DNA of 7,075 bases from Bacteroidota bacterium (GTDB lineage: Bacteria; Bacteroidota; Bacteroidia; Bacteroidales; B18-G4), in NCBI GenBank assembly GCA_030635045.1, contig DAOVZP010000084.1, forward strand, positions 1 through 7,075, in the 5' to 3' direction. Shown piece after piece: positions 1-7,023 of this stretch. The first letter of the stretch is position 1. Each line of letters opens with the position of its first letter. The translations under genes were made by a program, and so were the position numbers. The notes beneath the pieces are model-generated. The model had not been told where the DNA came from. It saw only the letters and a list, made by a program, of their open reading frames with translations, and made no database searches.

Positions 1-65
1 AATTCTGTGTGTACAATTTACAATGTGATGTTCGATATCGGATATCACATTGTAAACACAGAATT
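1..65. repeat. Long imperfect inverted repeat (palindrome)
   Basis: Bases 1-10 (AATTCTGTGT) are the exact reverse complement of 56-65, and 18-29 (TTACAATGTGAT) of 44-55, giving 22 paired positions. The left arm has seven extra bases, 11-17 (GTACAAT), which nearly repeat 18-24. The centre (30-43) contains the small palindrome CGATATCG at 33-40. It lies downstream of the minus-strand peptidase gene, so it could form a hairpin at the 3' end of that transcript. It is AT-rich, has no clear U-tract and starts about 60 bases past the stop, so a classic intrinsic terminator is not supported. It may continue beyond the left edge of the window. Confidence 0.6.
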
Positions 66-126
66 GTAAATTAATTGACTCAATCAGGAAGTTTACATCC
101 TCGTCACTCGGCACTCGGCACTCATT
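1..126. repeat. Degenerate heptamer-phased repeat region
   Basis: This non-coding stretch runs from the window edge to the base before the peptidase stop codon and divides into eighteen 7-bp units. Seen directly: ACTCGGC at 106-112 and again at 113-119, ACTCATT at 120-126 and ACTCAAT at 78-84, all in one 7-bp phase. TTGTAAA occurs at 50-56 and 64-70 in that same phase. Near-identical adjacent heptamers also occur at 11-17/18-24 (GTACAAT, TTACAAT) and 34-40/41-47 (GATATCG, GATATCA). Many other units match poorly, so only parts of the array are convincing. Heptanucleotide tandem repeats in intergenic DNA are known, for example the STRR sequences of cyanobacteria. Membership of a comparable Bacteroidota family is inferred. 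No ORF or RNA gene is visible here. Confidence 0.5.
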
Positions 127-861
127 TCATTCCATCAAGAAATTCACATCAGCCCCCTGCGCAACTTCTTCCGCTTCCTGTCCGAAACGGAATATGCGAA
201 GCGGGCGGCTGCCTTTAAGCTTGAGTTCGAAGCCATCAACTTCAAAGAGTGAGCTTTCCCTGAGGCCTGCAACGGTTATCTCCTTGTTTACTACCAGAAA
301 TTCCTCGATGCGCTGTTCGCGGGTTTCACCACCATGGCCTTCGGGGTTGGCATCCAGAAAATGCGGATTGATCTGGAATGGGATCAGGTTCATGCATTTA
401 AAGCTTTCCGGCTCGATGATGGGCATGTCATTGGTTGTCATCAGGCTGGGACAGGCCACATTGGAACCTGCGCTCCATCCCATGTACGGAACGCCGTCCA
501 TGGCACGCATACGGATTGCCTCCATGATACCGGTTTTATGCATCATATACACCAGGTGAAAGGTATTCCCCCCTCCCACTGCAACGGCTTCGGCATCTTT
601 CACTGCCTGTACAGGGTCACTTTCCTTATGGACTGAATAGATATTATATCCAAGCTCTCCAAAAACACCCTTAACCCGCTCTTCATAAAGGTCGTACGAC
701 TTATGAATGTCCCCATCGGGAGAGAGGCCAACGCCGGCATATGGCACAAAGAGAATATTTTTCACCCCTGTTGATTCAAGGAATTCTGAGATGTACGGCC
801 TTGGCCAGCCAAGGTATTCTTCACCGTAATTTGTTGAATTGCTAATGAGTAGTAGGCGCAT
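127..861 (-). CDS. pepE: Peptidase E (alpha-aspartyl dipeptidase, family S51)
   Basis: Predicted cytoplasmic serine peptidase of 244 residues that hydrolyses dipeptides with N-terminal aspartate (Asp-X). The class I glutamine-amidotransferase-like fold of family S51 is recognisable: the GGGN motif is at residues 96-99, the nucleophile elbow GWSAGSN at 128-134 puts the catalytic serine at 130, and TTNDMP places Asp145 and NPHF His167. The Ser+15 and Ser+37 spacing equals that of Salmonella PepE (S120, D135, H157, recalled from the literature). There is no signal peptide. The start MRLLLISNS begins at the first beta strand of the family, so it is very probably right, although no strong Shine-Dalgarno precedes it. 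The length is close to, slightly above, the roughly 230 residues of enterobacterial PepE. The gene is complete, ends in TGA and is divergent from the SusC operon. A shared function with that operon is not shown by the sequence. Confidence 0.93.
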   Translation of the reverse strand: MRLLLISNSTNYGEEYLGWPRPYISEFLESTGVKNILFVPYAGVGLSPDGDIHKSYDLYEERVKGVFGELGYNIYSVHKESDPVQAVKDAEAVAVGGGNTFHLVYMMHKTGIMEAIRMRAMDGVPYMGWSAGSNVACPSLMTTNDMPIIEPESFKCMNLIPFQINPHFLDANPEGHGGETREQRIEEFLVVNKEITVAGLRESSLFEVDGFELKLKGSRPLRIFRFGQEAEEVAQGADVNFLME

Positions 862-928
862 TTCTATTTAGTTTTGAGTGTTGAATTAATTGTTGATTGA
901 AGGAATAAAAGTAATGTTTTTATTCTTC

Positions 929-957
929 TTACTTTTTTGCCTGTCCGAAAAAAGTAA
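929..957. repeat. Perfect inverted repeat, 10-bp stem, 9-nt loop
   Basis: TTACTTTTTT (929-938) and AAAAAAGTAA (948-957) are exact reverse complements around the loop GCCTGTCCG (939-947). It is followed by an A-rich run and a G+C-richer patch up to about position 1000. It lies between two divergent genes and not after a gene, and the stem is nearly all A/T, so a terminator role is unlikely. The arrangement of a T-run, GCCTGTCC-like loop and A-run resembles dispersed intergenic repeats I recall from Bacteroidota genomes. That recollection has not been verified here. Confidence 0.6.
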
Positions 958-998
958 TAAAAAATGGGCGTCTCCGGTCAAAGTGACAATATAAGGTC

Positions 999-1026
999 GG
1001 AATGCGAAGTTTGGAGTTCGGAGTTA
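999..1026. repeat. Short degenerate heptamer array
   Basis: Four consecutive 7-bp units are visible: GGAATGC (999-1005), GAAGTTT (1006-1012), GGAGTTC (1013-1019) and GGAGTTA (1020-1026). The last two differ at one base. The GAGT core also occurs on the opposite strand in the array next to the peptidase stop codon (CACTC in 105-123 reads GAGTG on the minus strand). The peptidase gene is therefore flanked by heptamer arrays in inverted orientation. Function is unknown. Confidence 0.45.
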
Positions 1027-1133
1027 TTTTACTTCTATTTTAAAAGTCCTTAATGCATAATACTAATCTAACTATATATATAAGCACTTGCATTTCAACT
1101 GTTAACAAATTAATCATGTTTTTATATCAATTA

Positions 1134-1165
1134 CTTGCTAAGCATTTGATAATTCATTACATTTG
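1134..1165 (+). promoter_or_regulatory. Candidate Bacteroidota-type promoter for the SusC operon
   Basis: TACATTTG at 1158-1165 is a full match to the Bacteroidota -7 consensus TAnnTTTG. CTTG at 1134-1137 matches three of four bases of the -33 TTTG element, with a spacer of 20 bases, which is in the normal range. Transcription would start near 1171-1173 and give an untranslated leader of about 100 bases before the transporter start codon. The neighbouring sequence is AT-rich, so a chance match is possible. No operator could be assigned. Confidence 0.45.
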
Positions 1166-1259
1166 TTTTACATGATTAAAGTTCTGTGATTTTGGCATTG
1201 GTGTAAGAGACTTTATTGTGGCCTTCAGGAGCAGTAAATTATAAATATACATACATAAT

Positions 1260-1265
1260 AGAGGA
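1260..1265 (+). promoter_or_regulatory. Shine-Dalgarno site of the SusC-like gene
   Basis: AGAGGA ends five bases before the ATG at 1271. It is the clearest ribosome-binding site in the window; the other genes have only weak purine stretches. It supports the ATG at 1271 as the start. A second SD-like AGGAG at 1227-1231 has no usable ATG at the right distance. Confidence 0.5.
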
Positions 1266-1270
1266 TTATT

Positions 1271-4200
1271 ATGAAAACTCCCTACAAGGAACTTGCTCTC
1301 ATATTGTTGATATTTACATTTAACCTTTCTGCTTTTTCACAGACGATTACAGGAAAGATAATCGACGAGGAAGGCTTTGAATTGCCCGGTGTTTCTATAT
1401 ATCTCGAAGGGACCACCATTGGTACTACTTCAGATGTTTTTGGAGCATATACCCTGATTATAAAGGAAGGTGAGGTTACCGGTGATTCCCTGACAATAGT
1501 ATATTCTTTCATTAGTTTCAGTTCTCAGGAATTACGGATTCCCATGAACCCGGAAATGATCATAACACATGATATCGTACTACTTGAAGAAGTTGAAATG
1601 TTGCAGGAGGTGATTGTAGTTGGCTATGGCGTACAAAAGAAAAGCGATATTACCGGGGCCATTTCTACGATAAAACCCCAGGAAATAACAAGCTTGCCGG
1701 TAACCAGCATTGACCAGGTTATGCAGGGAAGGGCTGCCGGGGTGCAGGTAAGTCAGACTACCGGTGCACCGGGCGAAAGTATCAAGGTAAGGATCAGAGG
1801 TCTTGGTACCATAAATAATAATGATCCTTTATATATTATTGATGGTGTTCCAACGAAGGACGTTACCGGAATACTAAACAGCGAGGATATCGAATCCATG
1901 ACTATCCTTAAGGATGCTGCCTCCGCGGCAATATACGGGGCCAGGGCAGGTAATGGTGTTATCATCATTGAAACTAAAAAAGGCCAGGCAGGTAAGACAC
2001 GCTTCAGTTTCAATACTTATGCAGGGATACAAACACATGGCCGCCTGACACCAATGTGTAACACAGATCAATATATAGAGCTATATAATGAAGCCGCCCT
2101 GGCAGATGGTAACCATGAACCCATTCCGGATGATATAAGGCCGCAGCTATCCAACACAAATTGGCTCAACGAGATCTTCCGTCCGGCTGTTATGCAAAAT
2201 TATCAGTTAACCATCAGTGGAGGTGATGAAAAGTCCAGGTTTCTTATAGGAGGTGGGTACCAGAGCCAACAAGGGATTATTCTTAACTCTGATTATGAAA
2301 GGTTAAATTTCAGGACATCCATTAGTACAGAGTTGGCAGAATGGGTTGATGTTGGTAGTAACTTAACCTTTTCGTATTCCAACCGGGATATTATTGGTGC
2401 TTCGGGTGACGGCTATGGAGGTAATGGAGGTAGCGTTATCAGGTATGCTTTCTTCAGAACACCCCCGGTACCTGTATATGAATCTAATGGTGACTACAGC
2501 GATCTCCCGATGTTTGAAGGTTATGATCGTGCCGAGCTGAACACATGGTTTGGTGATGGATATAATCCTGTAGGACTGGCAAATAAATACGACTGGACTG
2601 CAAAAACATACCGATTATTTGGAAATTTCTTTGCTGACTTTAAAATAACCGAAGGATTGAAATTTCGTTCCGATTTTGGTGTAAACATGGCGCTAATAGA
2701 TGAAAAACGTTTTAACGAAAACTGGGGTACCGATGATAGGATAAATAGCCCTAACAGTATGACCAAAGGGGTCGGCACAGCCTTTACCTGGAATTGGACA
2801 AATACGCTTAATTATATAAAAACGTTTAACGAAAAACATAACACTTCCTTCCTTTTGGGTGTGGAAGCAATAAAGAACAACTTTCATGAACAGATAGGAT
2901 CAGACAGGGATTTTGCAGACCAATCTGCTAACCTGCGTTATCTTGGCAATGGATTATCACTTTATAAAGGTGCTGATGAAAATCAAACCGGCTGGTCATT
3001 GTTTTCATGCTTTGCACGTGTAAATTATAATTATAACTATAAATATATTATAGAAGCTGTTGTCAGAACAGATGGTTCTTCCAGGTTTACTCCTGAGAAC
3101 AGATGGGGCGTATTCTACTCAGGATCCGTAGGATGGAGTATACATAATGAAAATTTCCTCCAGAATGTTAATTGGCTGTCTCAGCTTAAACCCAGGGTAA
3201 GTGTCGGACAAACAGGTAATCAGGAGATAGGCCTGTATAATTATGCTTCCATAATCGGATCAGGATATAATTATCCCCTGGGAGGATATCCAAACAATGG
3301 CTATACTGTTACGTCTTTTGGTAATATAAATACAACATGGGAAACGACAACCACATATGATATAGGCCTCGACATGGCATTCTTCGATAACAGGCTTAGC
3401 GTGATCACGGATTATTACTGGCGTTATACTGATGATATGCTTATTCCCGTGCCTCTGCCTCCCAGCGGTGGAAGTGCAGATCCTCCTTTTGTCAATGCAG
3501 GCAGGGTGTTGAATCGTGGCTTTGAGCTGGAAGTTTTCTGGAGGGAGATAAAAGAGAAATTCAAATACGAAATTGGCGGAAACTTTTCTACCCTCTATAA
3601 TGAGGTCTTATCCTTAAGCGGTGGCCGGCCGATCCCTGCAGGAAGGATAGATAATGGAGTTTTTGCTACATTAACGGAAGAGGGGCATCCTATCGGGTCT
3701 TTCTACTTATATGAAATGGATGGAATATTTCAGAATGAACTGGAAATCTTTTCCAGTGCCTACCAGGGACCCAATATTGAACCAGGTGACGTAAAATTCA
3801 AGGACCAGAATGGTGATGGCATTATTGATGAAAAGGACAGAAAACATGTAGGCTCTGCGATACCAAAATTCACTTATGGACTGACATGCAATTTCTCATA
3901 TTTTAATTTCGATCTCTCTTTGTTCTTTCAGGGAGTTGCAGGTAACTATTACTATATGCAGATCAATCAGGATATTGAAGGCTTTTACAGGGGGTTTAAT
4001 GTAACAGAGAGGATGTATGATAATCATTGGACAGGAGAGGGATCAACTAACGAATACCCAAGGGTGTCGTGGATCGGAGCATCCAACAACAAGAAGGCTT
4101 CAACAAGGTTCCTGGAGTCTGCAAGCTATTTTCGCTTTAAGAATATAATGCTTGGCTATAATTTCATTATCCGTGAAACTTCTGCACTGGAAAGCATTCG

Positions 4201-4384
4201 TGTATATTTCAGCGTACAGAATGCCTTTACCATCACGAAGTACCCCGGCCTGGATCCGGAAATGTATGAAAGTGATAACCTGAGCAGTGAAAGTAACAGG
4301 AATGCGGACCTTGCTGCAGGTATTGACTGGGGGACTTATCCAGCTCCAAGGATTTATACAATAGGTTTTAATCTCAATTTTTAG
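1271..4384 (+). CDS. SusC/RagA family TonB-dependent outer-membrane transporter
   Basis: Outer-membrane beta-barrel of 1037 residues that imports oligosaccharides or similar large ligands with TonB energy, paired with the SusD-like lipoprotein encoded next. A signal peptide covers about residues 1-23 (basic start, hydrophobic core 8-19, cleavage near AFS-Q). A carboxypeptidase-regulatory-like domain follows at about 27-105 (ELPGVSIYLEGTTIGTTSD). The conserved segment EVIVVGYG at 113-120, in the usual TonB-box area, precedes the plug at about 124-236. The SusC signature runs from GAPGES (166-171) through RIRG (174-177) to PLYIIDGVP (186-194). The barrel fills the rest, with an acidic EF-hand-like stretch at 845-856 (DQNGDGIIDEKD), common in this family, and a C-terminal aromatic residue (Phe1037). 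No N-terminal STN domain is present, so ECF-sigma trans-envelope signalling is not expected. Length is typical and the gene looks intact. The substrate cannot be told. Confidence 0.96.
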   Translation: MKTPYKELALILLIFTFNLSAFSQTITGKIIDEEGFELPGVSIYLEGTTIGTTSDVFGAYTLIIKEGEVTGDSLTIVYSFISFSSQELRIPMNPEMIITHDIVLLEEVEMLQEVIVVGYGVQKKSDITGAISTIKPQEITSLPVTSIDQVMQGRAAGVQVSQTTGAPGESIKVRIRGLGTINNNDPLYIIDGVPTKDVTGILNSEDIESMTILKDAASAAIYGARAGNGVIIIETKKGQAGKTRFSFNTYAGIQTHGRLTPMCNTDQYIELYNEAALADGNHEPIPDDIRPQLSNTNWLNEIFRPAVMQNYQLTISGGDEKSRFLIGGGYQSQQGIILNSDYERLNFRTSISTELAEWVDVGSNLTFSYSNRDIIGASGDGYGGNGGSVIRYAFFRTPPVPVYESNGDYSDLPMFEGYDRAELNTWFGDGYNPVGLANKYDWTAKTYRLFGNFFADFKITEGLKFRSDFGVNMALIDEKRFNENWGTDDRINSPNSMTKGVGTAFTWNWTNTLNYIKTFNEKHNTSFLLGVEAIKNNFHEQIGSDRDFADQSANLRYLGNGLSLYKGADENQTGWSLFSCFARVNYNYNYKYIIEAVVRTDGSSRFTPENRWGVFYSGSVGWSIHNENFLQNVNWLSQLKPRVSVGQTGNQEIGLYNYASIIGSGYNYPLGGYPNNGYTVTSFGNINTTWETTTTYDIGLDMAFFDNRLSVITDYYWRYTDDMLIPVPLPPSGGSADPPFVNAGRVLNRGFELEVFWREIKEKFKYEIGGNFSTLYNEVLSLSGGRPIPAGRIDNGVFATLTEEGHPIGSFYLYEMDGIFQNELEIFSSAYQGPNIEPGDVKFKDQNGDGIIDEKDRKHVGSAIPKFTYGLTCNFSYFNFDLSLFFQGVAGNYYYMQINQDIEGFYRGFNVTERMYDNHWTGEGSTNEYPRVSWIGASNNKKASTRFLESASYFRFKNIMLGYNFIIRETSALESIRVYFSVQNAFTITKYPGLDPEMYESDNLSSESNRNADLAAGIDWGTYPAPRIYTIGFNLNF

Positions 4385-4396
4385 TTCTGGAAATAC

Positions 4397-5902
4397 ATGA
4401 TCATGAGAAAATATAAATATATAACAGTCTTAGTCGTCCTTACGTTAGCAATTTCACTTTCCGGTTGCAAGAAGTTTCTGGATGAGGAATTACAAGGACA
4501 GCGTACCGATGTACAGTTCTTCGAGACAGCTGATGATGCCGAATTATACCTGACGAGTATTTATAATGTCCTGTCCTTTGCTGATGCTGATAATCGTATC
4601 TGGGTATTTGGCGATATTGCTTCCGACGATGCCGCAAAAGGTGGTATTCCCGGTGATCAGGCAGATATTGGAAGGATCGATGATTTTGATCTTACCACCG
4701 ATAATGGTAACCTTGAAACAGTCTGGGAGATCTACTACGAAGGAGTTTCCAGGGCCAACAAATTGCTTGACAATATTGACAACATCAATATGGATGCAGA
4801 AAGAAAGAGCGAGATCACCGGTGAGGCAAAATTCCTGAGAGCCTACTATTATTACTGGCTTACAAGTATTTTCGGCAATATTCCTGTTCATATAACTACA
4901 CCTACACCTGCAGAAACACAAAAACCTGCAACCCCTGTTGAGGATATCAGGGCAAATGTTATTATCCCTGACCTGCAGGATGCTGTAAACCGTTTACCGG
5001 AAACATTTACGGGCCCTGATCTTGGCAGGCCAACAAAATATGCTGCATTGGCCCTACTTGGGAAAATGTATCTTTTCCAGGAACAATGGCAGGATGCGGA
5101 AGGTGCTTTTCAGGAAATTGTTGGCTCAGGCCTGTATGACCTTTCCTTATTATATATGGATAATTTTAAGGTAACTACCAAAAATAATGTGGAAACGATA
5201 TTTGCGGTGCAGCACCTTGAGGGTCAGAATCCATGGCTGGGAAACAGGCTAAACCAGTGGTTTGCCCCCAGGAGTGAAAATGGTTATGGATTTGATGTGC
5301 CAACCCAAAGTTTTGTCGATGAATTTGAAATGACACAGGATAGTGTTTATGATCCCCGACTGGATTATACCGTTGGCAGGGAAGGACACACCTGGTTCAG
5401 TGATACGGTCATGTTCGACCCTGAATGGTCACCGACAGGCTATATGCAAAAGAAATATTTACAGCCTTTATCTGAGGTTCCCAAGGAACTGAAAGCTGAC
5501 GGGGAATTAAATTATGCTTATATTCGCTATGCGGATGTCTTGTTGATGTTGGCGGAAGCCATAAATGAACAGGGAGGTGGAGGCGCCCAGCAATATGTTA
5601 ATATGGTAAGAAAACGTTCAAGGGAATCCTATCTGTATGATGAAAATTTGCCCGGTTACGGTACTATCCCGCCTGGATTGTTGCCGGATGTTCCTGCCGG
5701 CGGGCAAAATGAGATCAGGAAAGCCATTCGCCATGAACGGAGGGTTGAGCTGGGATTTGAATTCCACCGCTATTTTGATGTGATCAGATATGGCCCTGAC
5801 TATGCATATGATGCTTTGCAAGACAAGGTGAACTTTAATTATGAGGAAAATAAGCATTTTCCAATACCGCAAAGCGAACTGGATACGAATCATGAATTGT
5901 AA
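4397..5902 (+). CDS. SusD/RagB family nutrient-binding surface lipoprotein
   Basis: Surface lipoprotein of 501 residues that should cap the SusC-like barrel and bind its ligand. A type II signal peptide ends in the lipobox LSGC with the lipidated cysteine at residue 24. KKFLDE follows, compatible with surface export in Bacteroidota. Family landmarks in order: GEAKFLRAYYYYWLTSIFGNIP (142-163), a TPR-like helix pair at about 214-249, NYAYIRYADVLLMLAEAINEQG (372-393), IRHERRVELGFEFHRYFDVIRYG (444-466) and the terminal HFPIPQSELDTN (487-498). The protein ends at NHEL, a few residues before the NPxLxQNPGY-type end common in the family, which is a mild difference and not a clear truncation. The start lies 12 bp after the SusC stop, so the two are almost surely co-transcribed. 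An ATG two codons later (4403) is an equally possible start. The ribosome-binding site is weak. Confidence 0.95.
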   Translation: MIMRKYKYITVLVVLTLAISLSGCKKFLDEELQGQRTDVQFFETADDAELYLTSIYNVLSFADADNRIWVFGDIASDDAAKGGIPGDQADIGRIDDFDLTTDNGNLETVWEIYYEGVSRANKLLDNIDNINMDAERKSEITGEAKFLRAYYYYWLTSIFGNIPVHITTPTPAETQKPATPVEDIRANVIIPDLQDAVNRLPETFTGPDLGRPTKYAALALLGKMYLFQEQWQDAEGAFQEIVGSGLYDLSLLYMDNFKVTTKNNVETIFAVQHLEGQNPWLGNRLNQWFAPRSENGYGFDVPTQSFVDEFEMTQDSVYDPRLDYTVGREGHTWFSDTVMFDPEWSPTGYMQKKYLQPLSEVPKELKADGELNYAYIRYADVLLMLAEAINEQGGGGAQQYVNMVRKRSRESYLYDENLPGYGTIPPGLLPDVPAGGQNEIRKAIRHERRVELGFEFHRYFDVIRYGPDYAYDALQDKVNFNYEENKHFPIPQSELDTNHEL

Positions 5903-5917
5903 ATTTTATAATTTACA
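5898..5917 (+). repeat. AT-rich hairpin across the SusD-like stop codon
   Basis: TGTAAATT (5898-5905) and AATTTACA (5910-5917) are exact reverse complements with a TTAT loop, and the left arm contains the TAA stop codon (5900-5902). The stem is almost all A/U and there is no following U-tract, so it is not a convincing terminator. It might influence mRNA decay or the relative level of the downstream gene, but base composition alone may explain it. Confidence 0.3.
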
Positions 5918-5955
5918 TCAAATAATTAATTAAGTATAATTTAAAACTAAATGCT

Positions 5956-7023
5956 ATGAAAAAAATGAAGTACGTAATGTGGTTTTTGGTCGTGCCATTG
6001 ATGGCCGGCTTAATCTTCACAGATTGTAAAAAGGATGATGATGATCCAACACCAGTCGATTTTACTGTCCTTGATGCCAGGATTGTAGAAGCCCAGGATT
6101 TGCACGATGGTGCAACAGAAGGAACAGCCATTGGCGAATATGAAGCTGGTTCAAAAGCTGCCTTCCAAGTTGCGATTGATCTGGCCACGGGTGTTCGTAA
6201 CGCAGCCGGAGTTCAGGCAAGTGTTGATGCCGCAGTTGTAAACCTACAGGCTGCAATGGATGAGTTTGAGTCTAAAAAGATCATTGAGATTGCTCCTGAA
6301 AGCCTTATCGCAAACTGGCTGTTTAATGGCGATGCGACTGATGCATCAGGTAATGGCCACGATGGAACCCTGGAAGTTGGCTATGTAGAGTGGGGTGAAG
6401 GTGTAGTAGAACCTACTACAGACCGTTTTGGTAATGCTGATTACGCCTATAGGTTTGAAGGTGGCGGAAATATTGTAATTCCTCAGGATCCTTCATTAAA
6501 TCCTCCGGAACTTACCATTGTGACCTGGATCAATCTTTATGAAACATGGGCACATAGCTATTTTCTCTCCAATGACATCTGGAATTGCTGGAAGTTCCAG
6601 ATTCAGGACGCCAACAAACCTTTCTTTACACGTAAAATTTTGAAAGATGACGGCTCAGGAGAAAATGCATGGATTGATAAGGATGCCAACACCGGTATAC
6701 TTGAAAATGGTGTATGGACTCATATTGCCATGACTTTCAGAAGCGGTGAAATGGTATTTTATGTTAATGGAGTGGAAGCTATGTTTTGGGATGACTTCCC
6801 GACAGGCACACCGGTTGATCCAAATCCCCTTGTTGACCTGTGCATTGGCCAGGCGCTTCCAACAAGTGTCTTTACAGATATACCAGATGATCCTTATGAA
6901 TGGAAAGAATGGCTGGGATACCTGAAAGGTTCTCTTGATGATTTAAAAATGTATAACATCGTTCTTACAGGTACCCAGGTGAATCAAATTTACACATGGG
7001 AAGTAGACAATGTTGTTGAATAA
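5956..7023 (+). CDS. Surface lipoprotein with FIVAR-like and LamG domains, putative glycan-binding protein
   Basis: Lipoprotein of 355 residues in the slot after SusC/SusD where SusE/SusF-type surface glycan-binding proteins are often encoded. The signal peptide ends in FTDC (lipidated Cys24), followed by KKDDDD, a strong Bacteroidota surface-export signal. Residues 37-106 are Ala-rich and helical, with the spacing of FIVAR-like modules (EYEAGSKAAFQVAIDLA, then VDAAVVNLQAAMDEF). Residues 116-347 look like a LamG/concanavalin A-like jelly roll: IANWLFNGDATDASGNGHDG (118-137), TIVTWINL (187-194), GVWTHIAMTF (252-261), MVFYVNGVEA (266-275) and GSLDDLKMYNIVL (325-337). No catalytic motif is recognised, so binding is more likely than hydrolysis, although some glycoside hydrolases share this fold. 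The gap to the SusD-like gene is 53 bp. ATG 5956 is chosen because ATG 5951 meets a stop at once. Residue 4 is another possible start. Confidence 0.85.
   Translation: MKKMKYVMWFLVVPLMAGLIFTDCKKDDDDPTPVDFTVLDARIVEAQDLHDGATEGTAIGEYEAGSKAAFQVAIDLATGVRNAAGVQASVDAAVVNLQAAMDEFESKKIIEIAPESLIANWLFNGDATDASGNGHDGTLEVGYVEWGEGVVEPTTDRFGNADYAYRFEGGGNIVIPQDPSLNPPELTIVTWINLYETWAHSYFLSNDIWNCWKFQIQDANKPFFTRKILKDDGSGENAWIDKDANTGILENGVWTHIAMTFRSGEMVFYVNGVEAMFWDDFPTGTPVDPNPLVDLCIGQALPTSVFTDIPDDPYEWKEWLGYLKGSLDDLKMYNIVLTGTQVNQIYTWEVDNVVE

Larger units (their letters stand above)
862..1270. other. Divergent intergenic region (409 bp)
   Basis: This AT-rich non-coding spacer separates the leftward peptidase gene from the rightward SusC operon and should hold both promoters. 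It contains a perfect hairpin (929-957), a patch richer in G+C than its surroundings (about 964-1000), a short heptamer array (999-1026), a TA run at 1073-1081 and the rightward promoter candidate (1134-1165). A weak leftward promoter candidate can be read on the minus strand: TTTG at 982-979, a 22-base spacer, then TACTTTTT at 956-949. It overlaps the hairpin and is a guess. No ORF with coding character and no tRNA or recognised riboswitch is visible. Confidence 0.7.

Noticed and set aside
194..636. Plus-strand open frames of 121 and 100 codons opposite the peptidase gene
   Set aside because: They lie fully antisense to a well-supported pepE with an intact catalytic triad. Their translations show no family features and they overlap each other.
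929..957. Hairpin as an intrinsic terminator
   Set aside because: It lies between the 5' ends of two divergent genes, so no transcript would need to end there, and its stem is almost entirely A/T.
977..987. GTCA-AAG-TGAC small palindrome as a possible operator
   Set aside because: Four-base half-sites with a three-base gap are expected by chance, and no second copy was seen nearby.
1172..1189. Five-codon ATG reading frame at the predicted transcript start
   Set aside because: It is too short, lacks a ribosome-binding site and shows no attenuator-like structure after it.
1282..2887. Several minus-strand open frames within the SusC-like gene
   Set aside because: They are short, antisense to a strong full-length family match and without recognisable motifs, so they are shadows of the coding frame.
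1271..4384. SusC-like gene as a signalling (STN-containing) transporter with sigma/anti-sigma control
   Set aside because: The carboxypeptidase-regulatory-like domain starts directly after the signal peptide, leaving no room for an STN domain, and no sigma or anti-sigma gene is present in the window.
4440..6256. Short open frames on both strands inside the SusD-like and LamG genes
   Set aside because: They have no supporting start signals and no domain character, and they fully overlap confident genes.
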